Below are positions 1-10,639 of a DNA stretch of 64,000 bases, one piece after another. How positions within the stretch are numbered: the first letter of the stretch is position 1; every line of letters starts with the position of its first letter. The notes beneath the pieces were generated by a model. It was not told the origin of the DNA. It worked only from the letters and a program-made list of their open reading frames with translations, and did no database searches. The DNA comes from Dugong dugon (Eukaryota; Chordata; Mammalia; Sirenia; Dugongidae), in NCBI GenBank assembly GCA_030035585.1, contig CM057482.1, positions 58,842,828 through 58,906,827 of the forward strand. The letters run 5' to 3'. Made by a program: the position numbers and the translations under genes.

Positions 1-2366
1 AATCTACAGCTACAATGCTATCACGATCCACATTTCAATGACATTTTTTAATGAGATGGAAAGACAAATCACCATCTTCCTATGGAAAGGGAGTAGACCC
101 CAGATAGATAAAGCATTACTCAAGAAGAAGAACAAAGTGGGAGGCCTCACACTACCTGATTTCACAACCTATTATACTGCCATGATAGTCTTAACAGCCT
201 GGTACTCATCCAATAACAGATACGTAGACCAGTGGAACAGAATTGAGAATCCAGACGTAAATTCATCCACCTATGAGCAACTGATATTTGACAAAAGCCC
301 AAAGTCCATTAAATGGGGAAAAGATAGTCTCTTTAACAAATTGTGCTGGCATAACTGGATATCCATCTGTAAAAAACTAAAACAAAATCTATACCTCACA
401 CCATGCATAAAAACTAACTGAAAAAGATCAAAGACCTAAATATAAAATCTAAAATGACAAAGATAATGGAAGAAAAAATAGGGACAAAGCTAGGAGCCCT
501 AATACATGGCATAAACAGAATACAAACCATCAGTAGCAATGCAGAAACAACAAAAGAGAAACTAGATAACTGAGATCTCCTAAAAATCAAACACGTTCGT
601 CAAAAGACTTCACCAAAAGAATAAAAAGATAACCTACAGACTAGGAAAAATTTTTTGGCTGTGACAAATGGCATCAGCATCTAATCTCTAAAATCTACAA
701 GATACTGCAAAACCTCAACAACAAAAAGACAAATAACCCAATTAAAAAATGGGCAAAGGATATGAACAGGCACTTCACCAAAGAAGACATTCAGGTGGCT
801 AACAGACACATGAGGAAATGCTCACTATCATTAGCCATTAGAGAATTGCAAATCAAACCTACAATGAGATACCATCTCACACCAATGAGATGCCATCCAA
901 AAAACACAAAATAATAAACTTTGGAGAGGTTGTGGAGAGACTGGAACACTTATACTCTGTTGGTGGGAATGTAAAATGGTACAACCAGTTTGAAAATAGT
1001 TTTGGTGCTTCCTTAAAAATCTAGAAATAAAAGTACCATAGGATCCACCAATTCTAACCCTTGGAATATATCCTAGAGAAATAAGAGCCATCACACGAAT
1101 AGGTATATGCACACCCATGTTCATTGCAGAACTGTTCACGATAGCAAAAAGATGGAAACAACCTAGATGCCCATCAAAGGATGAACAGATAAACAAATTT
1201 TGGTATATTCACACGATGGAATACTACACAATGATAAAGAACAACCATGAATCTGTGAAACATAGCATGGAGGAATCTGGAAGACATTATGCTGAGTGAA
1301 ATTAGTCAGTTGCAAAAGGACAAATATTGTATAAGACCTCTATTATAAGAATTCAAGAAAATATTTAAATACAGAAGAAAACATTCTTTGATGGTTATGA
1401 TGGTGGGGAGGGAGGGAGAGGGGTATTCACTAACTGGGAAGTAGACAAGAATTATCTTAGATGAAGGCAAGTATAGCACACACTGCAGGGGAAGTCAGCA
1501 TAACTGGACTAACCCAAAGCTAAGAATTTTCCTGAATACAATCAAACACTTTGAGGGACAGAGTAGCAGGGGCGGGGGTCTGGTAATCATGCTTTCAGGG
1601 GATATCTAGGTCAATAGGCATAACAAATTTTACTAAGAATATGTTCTGCATCCTACTTTGGTGAGTGGCACCTGGGGTCTTAAAATTTAGCAAGAGGCCA
1701 TCTAAGATGCATCAATTGGCCCCAACCACCTGGTGCAAAGGAGAGTGAAGAATACCAAAGACACAAGGAAAATATTAGCACAAGAGACAGAAAGGGCCAC
1801 ATAAAGCATAGACTCCACAAACCCGAGACCAAAAGAACTAGATGATACCCAGCTACCACCAATGACCACCCTGACAGGGAACACAAAAGAGAGTCCCTGA
1901 TGGAGCAGGAAAAAAGTGGAGTGCAGAACTCAAATTCTAGTAAAATGACCAGACTTAAAGGTTTAACTGAGACTAGAGGGACCCAGGAAGACATGACCCC
2001 TGGACTCTCTGTTAGTCCAAAACTAAAACCATTCCCGAGGCCAACTCTTCAGCAAAGATTAGACTGGACTCTGGGACATAAAACAATACTCATGAAGATT
2101 GTGCTTCTTAGTTCAAGTAGATACATGAGACTAAATGGGAAGCTCCTGTCCAGAAGTGAGATGAGAAGGCAGAGAGTGTCAGGAGCTGATTGAATGGACA
2201 CGGGAAATCCGGGGTGGAAAGGAAGAGTGTGCTGTATAGGGAGTATAGGGAGAGTAACAGTATAGGGAGAGTAACAAGGGTCACATAACAACGTGTATGT
2301 ACATTTTCGTATGAGAGACTAACTTGAATTGTAAACTGTCACTTAAAGTACAATTTAAAAAAAAAG
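1..2366 (+). mobile_element. L1 LINE 3' end (ORF2 C-terminus plus 3' UTR), truncated by the window edge
   Basis: The left edge cuts into an L1 in the sense orientation. Up to about 1300 the translation follows the C-terminal part of L1 ORF2p. Recognisable pieces include [30 protein letters not shown] and, near 1200, [14 protein letters not shown]. About 1 kb of non-coding 3' UTR follows and ends in an A-rich tail near 2350-2366. Several stops and frameshifts, the first at 419-421, show that it is dead. The 3' UTR matches the one at 42486-43440 closely (for example the stretch reading tggtgagtggcacctggggtc), so both belong to related subfamilies. The 5' part lies outside the window. Confidence 0.9.
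38..1300 (+). pseudogene. L1 ORF2p C-terminal remnant
   Basis: This is the C-terminal third of ORF2p, downstream of the reverse transcriptase palm. Residues run in one frame from 38 to 421 and then continue with stops and frameshifts through KIMEEKIGTKLGALIHGI (around 460-515) to the final segment at 1117-1299. In L1 families this region holds a Cys-rich C-terminal segment that binds RNA. The endonuclease and RT domains are absent because the window starts inside the gene. The many stops mean no functional protein. The antisense frame at 831-1196 is a shadow. Confidence 0.85.
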
Positions 2367-2905
2367 ATACGAGGGAAAGATTAGTCCAAAGGACTAATGG
2401 ACCACATCTACCACGGCCTCCACCAGACAGAGTCAGTACTACTAGGTGGTGCCCATCTACCACCACTGACTGCTCTGACAAGGATCACAATAGAGGGTCC
2501 CAGACAGAGCTTGAAAAAAGTGGAGAACAAAATTCTAACTCACAAAAAAAGACCAGACTTACTGGCCTCACAGAGACTGGGGAAACCCCGAGAGTATGAC
2601 CCCCCAGACACTCTTTTATCTCAGTAATGAAATCACTCCCCAGGTTCACCCTCCAGCCAAAGATTAGACAGTCCCATAAAACAAAATGAGACTAAAGGGG
2701 CACAACAGGCCAGGGGCAAAGCCTAGAAGGCAGGAGGGGACAGGAAAGCTGATAATAGGGAAACCAAGTTTGAGGAAGTAGAGTGTTGATATGTCATGGG
2801 GTTGTTAACCCATGTCATAAAACAATATGTGTACTAACTGTTTAATAAGCAACTAGTTTGTCCTGTAAACCTTCATCTAAAGTACAATAAAAAAAAGAAA
2901 AGCAA
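2367..2905 (+). mobile_element. Second L1 3' UTR fragment, tandem to the first
   Basis: A second 5'-truncated L1 3' end begins just after the A-rich tail of the previous one. It repeats landmarks of the L1 3' UTR (a gaccagact-tactgg-ctcacagagactgg block near 2552-2582, a cccagac block near 2600) and ends in an AATAAA-bearing A-rich tail at about 2884-2905. It is more diverged than the neighbouring copy, which suggests an older subfamily. It has no coding capacity. Confidence 0.7.
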
Positions 2906-3698
2906 GACTGAAACATCATTTAAAAGACTGAAGAAGCCACCTCTTTGTTACAAGACACCCCTTTGTGAAGGGGACTCTGCATTGGCTAGCCCTCTTCTGA
3001 CCGTAATGCCCAGTTGCCCGAGTCATGGGTGTTCACTCCAGCCTGAGCCAAGGTCACTGGAACAGGCCTGGAGTTGAAGCAATACTCAGATAAACAACTG
3101 GAGTCCAGGTCTAACTCAACAAGAGAACTTCAACCTCTTAATCAGAAACTAACCTAAGGTGCAGACACTTTATAGACTTGTCTTCCTTGATATTTCTTAG
3201 TGTCTGGTACTTAGGAAATAATGCATGATGGTTAAAATAATATATTTTAGGATATAAAAATAGAGAATTGATTGATAATAATTTTTTTATAAAGGTAAAT
3301 TTTATTTGTTAGTAATAACTGATATGTAATAGTTTCACAAATATCAAATTCTACGATGATCTATTTGTATGTATTTAGGGGCCCCAAACCATTGGTTTTT
3401 CAATGCTATATAATTAATTATATCAATCAACATAATCTTGATGGACAATTAGAACTGACTCATAAAGAAGTCTCTTTCAAAATCTAAACACAGGTCGTTA
3501 ATAAATTTAATTTGAGGGAAAATTAGCAGAAATTTTTAATTGACTTCTCAGCGTTAGTATTTTTTATAATTTCTAAATATGTTCAATTTCCTTCTCTACA
3601 CTAAAAATTTCTTTCAAAGTTCACCTTTCTTAGTCTAGATATGATGACAATATTGTCCATTTTCCTTCATTAATCTCCTTTTTTGGCATTTTTAACAT
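2906..3698. other. Unassigned AT-rich stretch
   Basis: No reading frame of note, RNA gene or repeat that I can name. The second half is strongly AT-rich. Confidence 0.5.
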
Positions 3699-3710
3699 AA
3701 AAGGAGAAAA

Positions 3711-3920
3711 ACTCATCTCCATAGAGTCTATTCCAACTCATAACAAACCTACAGGACAGAATAGAACTGCCCTATATGGTTTCCAAGGCTTTAATCTTTA
3801 CGGAAGCTGACTGCCACATCATTCTGCAATATCTATCTCCCGTGGAGTGGCTGTTGGGTTCAAACCACCAAACTTTTGGTTAGCAACCAAGTCCTTCAAC
3901 CGCTGCACCACCAGGGCCCC
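3711..3920 (-). mobile_element. AfroSINE (tRNA-headed, RTE-tailed SINE)
   Basis: Read on the minus strand this is a full-length AfroSINE. The tRNA-like head lies at the right end (complement of gcaccaccagggcccc) and includes a decayed B box (complement of gggttcaaaccacc). The RTE-like tail lies at the left end. It is flanked by near-identical 12-bp repeats, aaaaggagaaaa at 3699-3710 and aaacggagaaaa at 3924-3935, which I read as the TSD. Confidence 0.88.
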
Positions 3921-3935
3921 TTTAAACGGAGAAAA

Positions 3936-4072
3936 CCAAACCAAACCCTTTGCCATCAAGTGAGTTCCAACTCATAATGACCGTATAGGACAGAGTAGAA
4001 CTGCTCCACAGGGTTTCCAAGGAGTGGCTGGTGGATTCAAACTGCTGACGTTTTGGTTAGCAGCCAAGCTCT
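3936..4072 (-). mobile_element. AfroSINE, head truncated
   Basis: A second AfroSINE in the same orientation starts one base after the TSD of the previous one. Tail, body (aggacagagtagaactgctc) and the ttttggttagcagcca part of the tRNA-related region are present. The outermost head is missing. The middle segment found in the first copy (atctttacggaag...) is absent here, so it is the shorter AfroSINE form. Confidence 0.85.
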
Positions 4073-4290
4073 CAGTTTCCCAAAATTCCTTGTAATTTAT
4101 CAGTATGTGTGTCATGGTTATAATTTTCTTATTTTACATTGATCTCATTCCTTCTTAAAATCCAATTTAGCAACATGAGATATAGGTAGATTACATTTGT
4201 TTGACTTGGGCAGCCATTTAATCTCTAGGAGTCGCCAGCCTTGGCTATGAAGCAAAGGGGCTGGGTTAGGGAAGTGCCATGATCCTTACT

Positions 4291-4571
4291 GTTAGGTGCT
4301 GTGGAGTTGGTTCTGACTTATAGCTATCCTATGTACAACAGAACTAAATGTTTCCTGGTCCTGTGTCATCCTCACAATAGTAGATACGTTTGAGCCCATT
4401 GCTGTAGCCACTGTATCAATCCATCTCATTGAGGGTCTTCCTTTTTTTCACTGACCCTCTACTTTACCCAGCGTGATGTTCCTTCTCCAGGAACTGATCC
4501 TTCCTGTTAACATGTGCAAAGTAAGTGAGGCAGTCTCTTCATTCTTGCCTCCAAGGAGCACTCTGGCTGTA
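4291..4571 (-). mobile_element. RTE LINE 3' tail fragment
   Basis: The reverse complement of about 280 bp matches the 3' end of the RTE element seen more fully at 13857-15137 and 17124-22345. Landmarks are gttaggtgctgtggagttgg at the 3' terminus, then the blocks around gagcccattgctg, ctcattgagggtcttcc and gcctccaaggagcactctgg. It is a 5'-truncated copy covering only the C-terminal codons and the tail. Confidence 0.85.
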
Positions 4572-4767
4572 AACACGATCTCTGCCAGGGTTAAATTCTG
4601 AGAGTGTCAATATATTTTTTCCTGTATAATTTAAAAAAAAGAAATTGTCATGCATTTTATGTACTGTGGATTTCAAAAGATAGAGGGAGCACGATGTCAT
4701 TGCTGAGGACACAGATAAAGCAACCTGCCTTGGTGTGATGCTTGACCTCACCAAACACTCTCTGTGA

Positions 4768-4935
4768 CCAAAGGAAAGTCACTAAACCCCTTGAGTCTCA
4801 TTTGTAAAGTGGAGATAATAGATGTACACCTGCCTCACAGGGTTGTTTTAAGGATTAAATGAGTTCATGTTTACTTTAAAGCACTTAGAATAATGTCTGG
4901 CACATAATAACAAGTGCTTATAAATTTGTTAAATA
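4768..4935 (+). mobile_element. MIR SINE (ancient)
   Basis: Diverged MIR core and 3' part in sense orientation: agtctcatttgtaaagtgga, then cctcacagggttgttttaag, gattaaatgag, and a tail with gtctggcacataataacaag. MIR is shared by all mammals, so this marks old DNA around the younger insertions. Confidence 0.85.
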
Positions 4936-5576
4936 AGATCACACTTATGGAACCAAACCTATCAGAAGGACTACAGGAAATGGTATCAGGAAAAAGGAAT
5001 TCAATTTTTTAAGGTATGAACTCACATAGGAGCAGTCTTTATAAAAGATTTACCAAAGGCAACAGAGATTATGAAAAACATACAAATAAAACCTTTTGTT
5101 AGATTCGTATTTAATGGAAATTATCAAGTGCAATACACTTACTTAAGGATAACCTTAAGTAAAAGTATCTGGTCAGGAAGATTCTCTCTTAAAATGAATT
5201 CACAGGATCTTTTTAATAGGAAGATATTAGGTAAACATTACAAGTGACTGAATATTTTTGCTCCTCAAGGTGAAGACAAATTCTCCTTCAAGAAATACTC
5301 ACGAATCCAGTGTGTTTCCTCTTCTTTAAATTACCAAAGTTAAGTACATTGACATATTACTGTGTCACTTGCATACAAAAATACATTGTATTAATGACTT
5401 ATACATTTATCTCTCCTTTCTCCCTGCATGCCACTAAACTGATGCCAATAACTTCATACAGAAAATGACAAGAACTTTACTGAAAGACATGTATGAATAA
5501 CCAAATGAGTTGAGAGAGAGATTAAGTTAATGGACAGGAAGAAGAAATTCAAGGGAAAGAAGTTATTTCTCCTCAA
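4936..5576. other. Unassigned stretch
   Basis: AT-rich sequence without a reading frame or repeat I can name. Confidence 0.5.
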
Positions 5577-5850
5577 ACTACTCTGCAAACTCAATGCAAT
5601 TCCAGTTAAAATCGCAACAGAATCTTTCATAGAAACTCATAAACTAATTTTAAAACACATATGGATAGGTATATGGACTAGAATAGCTAAAACAATGTTG
5701 AAAATTTAAAGAGGGCAGATTTCCTGATATCAAAATCTATCTATAAAGCTATAGGAATTAAACAATATAGTATTGACACATAATAGGCAGATTAGTGGAA
5801 AAAGATAGCCCAGAAATAGAATTATGATTAATTTGGGAATTTTACAGAGG
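5577..5850 (+). mobile_element. Old L1 ORF2 fragment
   Basis: The sequence reads as a decayed piece of L1 ORF2 in the region following the RT domain. Landmarks are caatgcaattccagttaaaa, an acacatatggat block, and tataggaattaaacaatata with ttgacacataataggcag. It has no open frame. Both edges are approximate. Confidence 0.6.
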
Positions 5851-6119
5851 GTATATAATAAGTGTAATGTACTCACAAGTCCCAGATTCCTAAATAGCCA
5901 GAAGGCCATTAGAAAAAAAGGAAGCAATCACTAATAGTAATTCCTCCATGAATATTATGTCCTTCTGATCAGAGCTTGAACACACAAGACACTCCCAGAA
6001 CATTAACACATGGAAAGTAATTCTATTACTTACAAAAAGGAGCAGACACCATACAACTGGAAAAGTTCCATGACAAGCACCCCGCCTGCCACTCAAAAGC
6101 TGTGAGAGTGGAAATGAAA

Positions 6120-6440
6120 AATCCGTGAAGCACTATAGCTGAGGGACTCAAAGGAGCCAGGACTCATGGATTCTGACACCCCCCCAGCCCGGTTTCTGGA
6201 AGCTGTCTCCATGGAGATGGACAACTCTGCTATGTATACCTCCACCTAGCAATATAGCCAAGGGACTCAAAACGGGATCTACCCTTAGCCAATCTCCCCT
6301 GGCTAGGTAGGCTTAGTTATATGGGCTGAAAAATTCTACTATGCACGCTTCACCTAGCACAGTAGCTGAGGGACCCCAAAAGTCTCTCCCCCAGCCATTT
6401 TTACACCCTCAAGCCTATGTGGCATGCTACAAGGAGTGCA
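6120..6440. repeat. Degenerate ~110-bp tandem repeat (about three units)
   Basis: A motif of the form tagc(t/c)gagggac(t/c)c(a/c)aa recurs near 6137, 6251 and 6364. Each is preceded by a cacctagcaa/cacctagcac block or its relic, and by a variant of ctctgctatgtatacctcc / ttctactatgcacgcttc about 25 bp earlier. The spacing is about 113-114 bp, with strong divergence between units. I do not recognise the family. It could be internal sequence of an old LTR element. Confidence 0.5.
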
Positions 6441-6838
6441 ACGTAGATTTTCCCACCAAGTCGGATAATGTCATGCATTAGTTTTCTGATGCAAGAGATT
6501 TTGAGTCGCTAACATGACTCTTTTAATGAGGATATTCACACGAGATATATCAGAACCATTAGCGTGCATTTACAGAAGAGTAGGTATGAAAACAGAGACT
6601 AGGGTCATGCAGGTCTAGGGGGATCACCCCTCATCAGAATCAGTAATAGAAAATTTAATTGGTCAATTAAGGATAAAAATATATTGCACTCTTTTTTTTC
6701 AAAATTAATAAACATGGTTTCAACTTTGGAATTTAAAGGAAATGGCATTCATAGTCAACAAACAATTGTAGAAATCATTGCTAAATTTTAATTAGTTTTT
6801 TCTTCATTTGACCCCAGCCCTAAGGAGTTAATTCTACA
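6441..6838. other. Unassigned stretch
   Basis: AT-rich, no recognised feature. Confidence 0.45.
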
Positions 6839-7063
6839 TTGAACTCATTAGGGAAAATTTCACATTTAGATTTACTCCATGGAGGTACAGGTGCATTCAT
6901 GGGGAGAAGACTATCCCTTCCAAGGAAGTGGACACTTCCAGATGGTTCTGAGCAAGTACCTGAGTATGATCGAATCAACACTGAGAAGACCCGGGCACTC
7001 CAAATGAGATCTCAGCTGCTTACCAACATTCCCAGTACAGTGGCAACAATAGCTCTTTCCTGA
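6839..7063 (+). CDS. Unrecognised 74-codon open frame (possible exon or pseudogene relic)
   Basis: An open frame with balanced, protein-like composition (HGGTGAFMGRRLSLPRKWTL, then EYDRINTEKTRALQMRSQLL) sits in DNA with no named repeat. I do not recognise a family. The stop codon at 7061-7063 falls in the target site of an L1 insertion, and since that site is duplicated, the stop was there before the L1 arrived. There is no clear splice-site pair or upstream exon. It may be a chance frame, a decayed gene copy, or part of an untranslated exon. Its only claim to interest is composition. Confidence 0.2.
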   Translation: MNSLGKISHLDLLHGGTGAFMGRRLSLPRKWTLPDGSEQVPEYDRINTEKTRALQMRSQLLTNIPSTVATIALS

Positions 7064-7075
7064 AGGAAAACTTTT

Positions 7076-7683
7076 TTTTAATTTTATTTTTTATTGTTGT
7101 AATTAAATGAAGTTTACTTTTCAAGTTAGTCTCCCATACGAAATTTTTCTACATACATTGTTATGAGACCCTAATTGTTCACCCTATTCTGAGACAGCAC
7201 ACTCCTCCTTTTCACCCCTGATTCCCCATGACCATTCAACCAGCTCCTAACTCTCTCTGCCTTCCCATCTCACCTCTGGACAGAAGCTGGCCCTTTGGTC
7301 TCTTGTATCTACTTGACTAAGAGGCACACTCTTCACAAGTATCACGTTATGTTCCACAGTCCAGTCCAATCCCTGTCTGAAGAGTTGGCCTCGGAAATTG
7401 TTTTCGTTCTGGGCTGATAGAGAGTCCAGGGGCCATGCCTTCCCGGGTGCCTCCAGTCTCAGTCAGACCATTAAGTCTGGTTTTCTAACTAGAATTTGAG
7501 TTCTGCACCCCATCCTTCTACTGCTCCATCAGGGACCCTCTGTTTTGTTCCCTGTCAGGACTTTCATTGGTGGTAGCTGGACACCATCTAGTTCTTCTGG
7601 TCTCAGGCTGATGAAGTCTCTGGTTTACGTGGTCCATTCTGTCTGTTGGGCTAATACTTTCCTTGTATCTTTTGTGTTCTTCT
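7076..7683 (-). mobile_element. L1 3' UTR insertion with clean 15-bp TSD
   Basis: The reverse complement is the L1 3' UTR found at 1300-2366 and 42486-43440, 5'-truncated. The T-rich left edge (from 7076) is the complement of the poly(A) tail. The sequence tgaaggaaaactttt occurs exactly at 7061-7075 and again at 7684-7698, which is a perfect TSD. Its perfect state suggests this is one of the younger insertions in the window. Confidence 0.93.
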
Positions 7684-7698
7684 TGAAGGAAAACTTTT

Positions 7699-8705
7699 AA
7701 ATAGGAGTGTTCTGGACCCTGCATGGCTCTCGGAAGCTGTCCCTTGCCTTCTCCAGATTCTACATTTGCTTTTCTCCATATCTCAGAAATGATCCTTTTT
7801 GCATTGCCTGCATGCTTTTCCTCAGGCTGCTGCAATTCCATGAAATGCCTCTTCCAGAACACTTTCCTAATCCTGCAAGTCTGAAACCTCCTACAACACA
7901 TCAAGATTAGAATTACCACTCCACTGTATATGCTGACTGTGTGACCTCAGGCACTGGTCTGGATGCAAAGATGACGAGATCTCTTGGAGTCTGTCACAGA
8001 ATTTCTCAGTCCTCCAGCTCTCTTCTTGGCAGAAAGGCCCACCTCTCCCTCAAGTCTTCCATGCTCAGAACGTCCTGCTGTGGCCTAGCAGGCAGAAAGG
8101 CATAGAGACAGATCAACTGACAGTCATTGTTACTTCTTGCTAGCACACTTGTCGTGCTGAGGACTGGCCCCACACAGCTAGGTGACACTTGTGCCCAGTT
8201 GTCTAGTGACGTCCTGTTGGTCCACAAGCTCATCTGGATTGCAAGTCTCCCCATGCTGCCTCTAAGATGACCACTTCTTAAATTCCACATTCATGTGAGA
8301 GGACTTTAGTACCAAAGGCACAACCGCTCTGCCAGGTGACAGTGTCTGCAGAGGCATTTGGAGGCAAATATGTTGTGTCAGAACCAGACCTCCCCCTACA
8401 GCCCACAAATCCTTCAGTCTTTGCATCCAGACCAAGTCACAGCCCAAACCTCCCTCAAAAAGAGAGGCTTTTCTCCCAGGGTCCTCAGTTTCTTTCCTGC
8501 CAACAGAATCTGTTCACAACAACATGGGGTCCACTCTACGGGATTCCCTAATGATTCTTATGTAGGAAAACTGCAGTGTCCTAGATAAGGCCTTTTTCAA
8601 CTAGAAGGCTCTGGACTTCTTTTGATTGGTCACACTCTACCACTCTACCTTGGAGTCCCACATACCAAGAAAAAAGCAATTCTTCCTAAGCCTCTCAGAA
8701 CCTTA
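7699..8705. other. Unassigned stretch, not obviously repetitive
   Basis: Several modest overlapping frames occur on both strands (for example 7707-7910 +, 8006-8290 -, 8358-8588 +), but none has recognisable domains and none stands out over the others. The sequence is less AT-rich than its surroundings. Confidence 0.4.
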
Positions 8706-8724
8706 TGCGCGCGCACGCGCGCGT

Positions 8725-8754
<30 letters not shown>
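8706..8754. repeat. (CG)n/(CA)n microsatellite
   Basis: An alternating purine-pyrimidine run that begins gcgcgcgcacgcgcgcg and passes into about 15 CA units. Such a run has Z-DNA-forming character. Confidence 0.95.
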
Positions 8755-8756
<2 letters not shown>

Positions 8757-8834
8757 TTCAGTTCTGCCTTTCTCAAGGTGACTTCCTGAAGAGCACCAGA
8801 TACTGCTAGACACTAACATTTTAGTACCCCCACC

Positions 8835-8955
8835 TCCCCTCTAGGCTAAGTGATCCTCAAGTCCCAGGACTGGGTCTTGTCATCTTTGTATCCCTGAACT
8901 TAGCACACCGGTTGGAATTGAGTAGGTGCTTGATGAACATCTGTTGACACAAACT
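8835..8955 (+). mobile_element. L2-like 3' end fragment (ancient)
   Basis: The landmarks aggactgggtcttgtcatc, tttgtatccctgaacttagc, and gagtaggtgcttgatgaaca with ctgttga are typical of the conserved 3' end of L2. Short and diverged. Confidence 0.6.
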
Positions 8956-10639
8956 GACCTAACTCCCATGGTAACCATAACTAAACTATATATATCAGTT
9001 TTAGTTGTCAACATATTCTGTGTTTGAAATCTTATTTAAACCCTTTGGTTTTTCTTCTTCCTTACACAAACTTAGCCGCTGTATTCCTCATCCCTGCATC
9101 TCATAGATGCATCCCAGAGGAAGAGAACCTGGAGCTCGTCAGCGCCAAAGTTTTGCTGCGTCCTCTGAGCCCCTTGGTCATGTGAGAAGCAAACAATGTT
9201 TTTTATTACTAAGTATTACTATGACCTCTAGATGCCGTTATATTTAAAATCAACGTTTTTGTAAGTGAGTCCAGCTTTTAAAAAATGTAAATGGATTCTT
9301 CTGATATAAGGAAAAACAAGACTAACTCTTGATTCGGTGTGACATATTTTTTTAAAAGCAAAGGTTGTGTCCTTTCTTTTTCTTTTATAATATCTCCATG
9401 CACTTGGGGCATTGATTTATGCTTCCATGTAGCAATCCTGGAATAACTTGTTTAGAAAGATACTAATAGCAGAAAACTAGAGTTCCTAGAGATTCTCAAG
9501 TGTTTTCAATAAAATAGAAAACTTTAGCCATCTTAGACTGCCATCCTGTTAATTGTTCTTCTGATCTCCCTCCTTTCCTTCCCATTTTCTGTCCAAATCC
9601 TAAATTCTTGACTCCTCCTCAGCCAAAAACTGACAGTGAAGAATAGGGGTTGGAAATTCCAAAAAGCGACTCATCTTACATGCTTAAGGCTGTGTCTTGG
9701 TGCAGTAGCCTAAGGCTTGATGAACAGCTGAATTAGAGGGCACAGAGCTGACTACATGTTTAATCAAATTACTTAGGCTTACAAACTGGCTCTTGTGAGT
9801 GAAATTCGACAAGAACTACTATTGAAGAAAGTTCACAAATTACAGTGTGCTAAATAATGCAACAATGTGGGAACTAGATATTAAGTTATTCATTTTGTTC
9901 ATAAAGCTTGGTTATTGAGAAAAAAAAAACCTGTTAACATTGAGTTAATTTAGACTTATAGCAAAGAAATTCAACAAAGGTTTGAAAGTGGGCACTATCT
10001 TACAATCTAAGTGTGGGATGTTGTTGTAAATAATCACTTTTAAAAAATAATTACAGTAAGTAGTTATGTAGATCACAAATATGTACTTTGAAAGAAATGT
10101 CCTAAAATTATGTACTGGACATTTGTGGCTGCCATAAAAATTCTAGTGACAACATCATATAAGATTTTTAAAAGTGTTTATCTCGAATAACTGAGAAGTG
10201 AAAATGATGTGGTCCAGAAACCTGTGTTTAACTCAAAAACAATCCCCTGGTGACAAATATGCATATAAAAAAATTTAAATGAATATATTTTATTAAGTGT
10301 GAAAGTGGAAAAAGAATAGGAAATTATTTTGAATGTGATTTTAAGAATGTATGTGGGAATTTTAATTTTGTCCATGATTTTAAATATGTATTTTCAATGT
10401 GATATTGACTATGATTTTGAATGTGATTATAACTATGCACATGATTTTAAATATGTATAAAGTAAATGTAGATAGACATTAACTATTATCTCTATATCCT
10501 TAAATATGCATGTTAACTTAAAAACATTTGTATCTTCTCATTGAGAGTATAGAGAATTACTTCTTACTTTGGCAATGCAATATTATGCCACTTAATACTT
10601 ATACAAACACTACAAATGATTCCTTCTTGAGTAAGTAGA
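8956..10639. other. Unassigned AT-rich stretch with a degenerate short repeat
   Basis: No gene or named transposon is evident. Between about 10330 and 10460 a motif of the form gattttaaatatgtat / gattttgaatgtg recurs several times at 20-60 bp intervals, which looks like a decayed AT-rich tandem repeat. Confidence 0.45.

Noticed and set aside
3711..3920. A tRNA gene, suggested by the B-box-like stretch.
   Set aside because: The A- and B-box-like blocks belong to the tRNA-derived head of an AfroSINE. No cloverleaf can be completed in this or the other copies.
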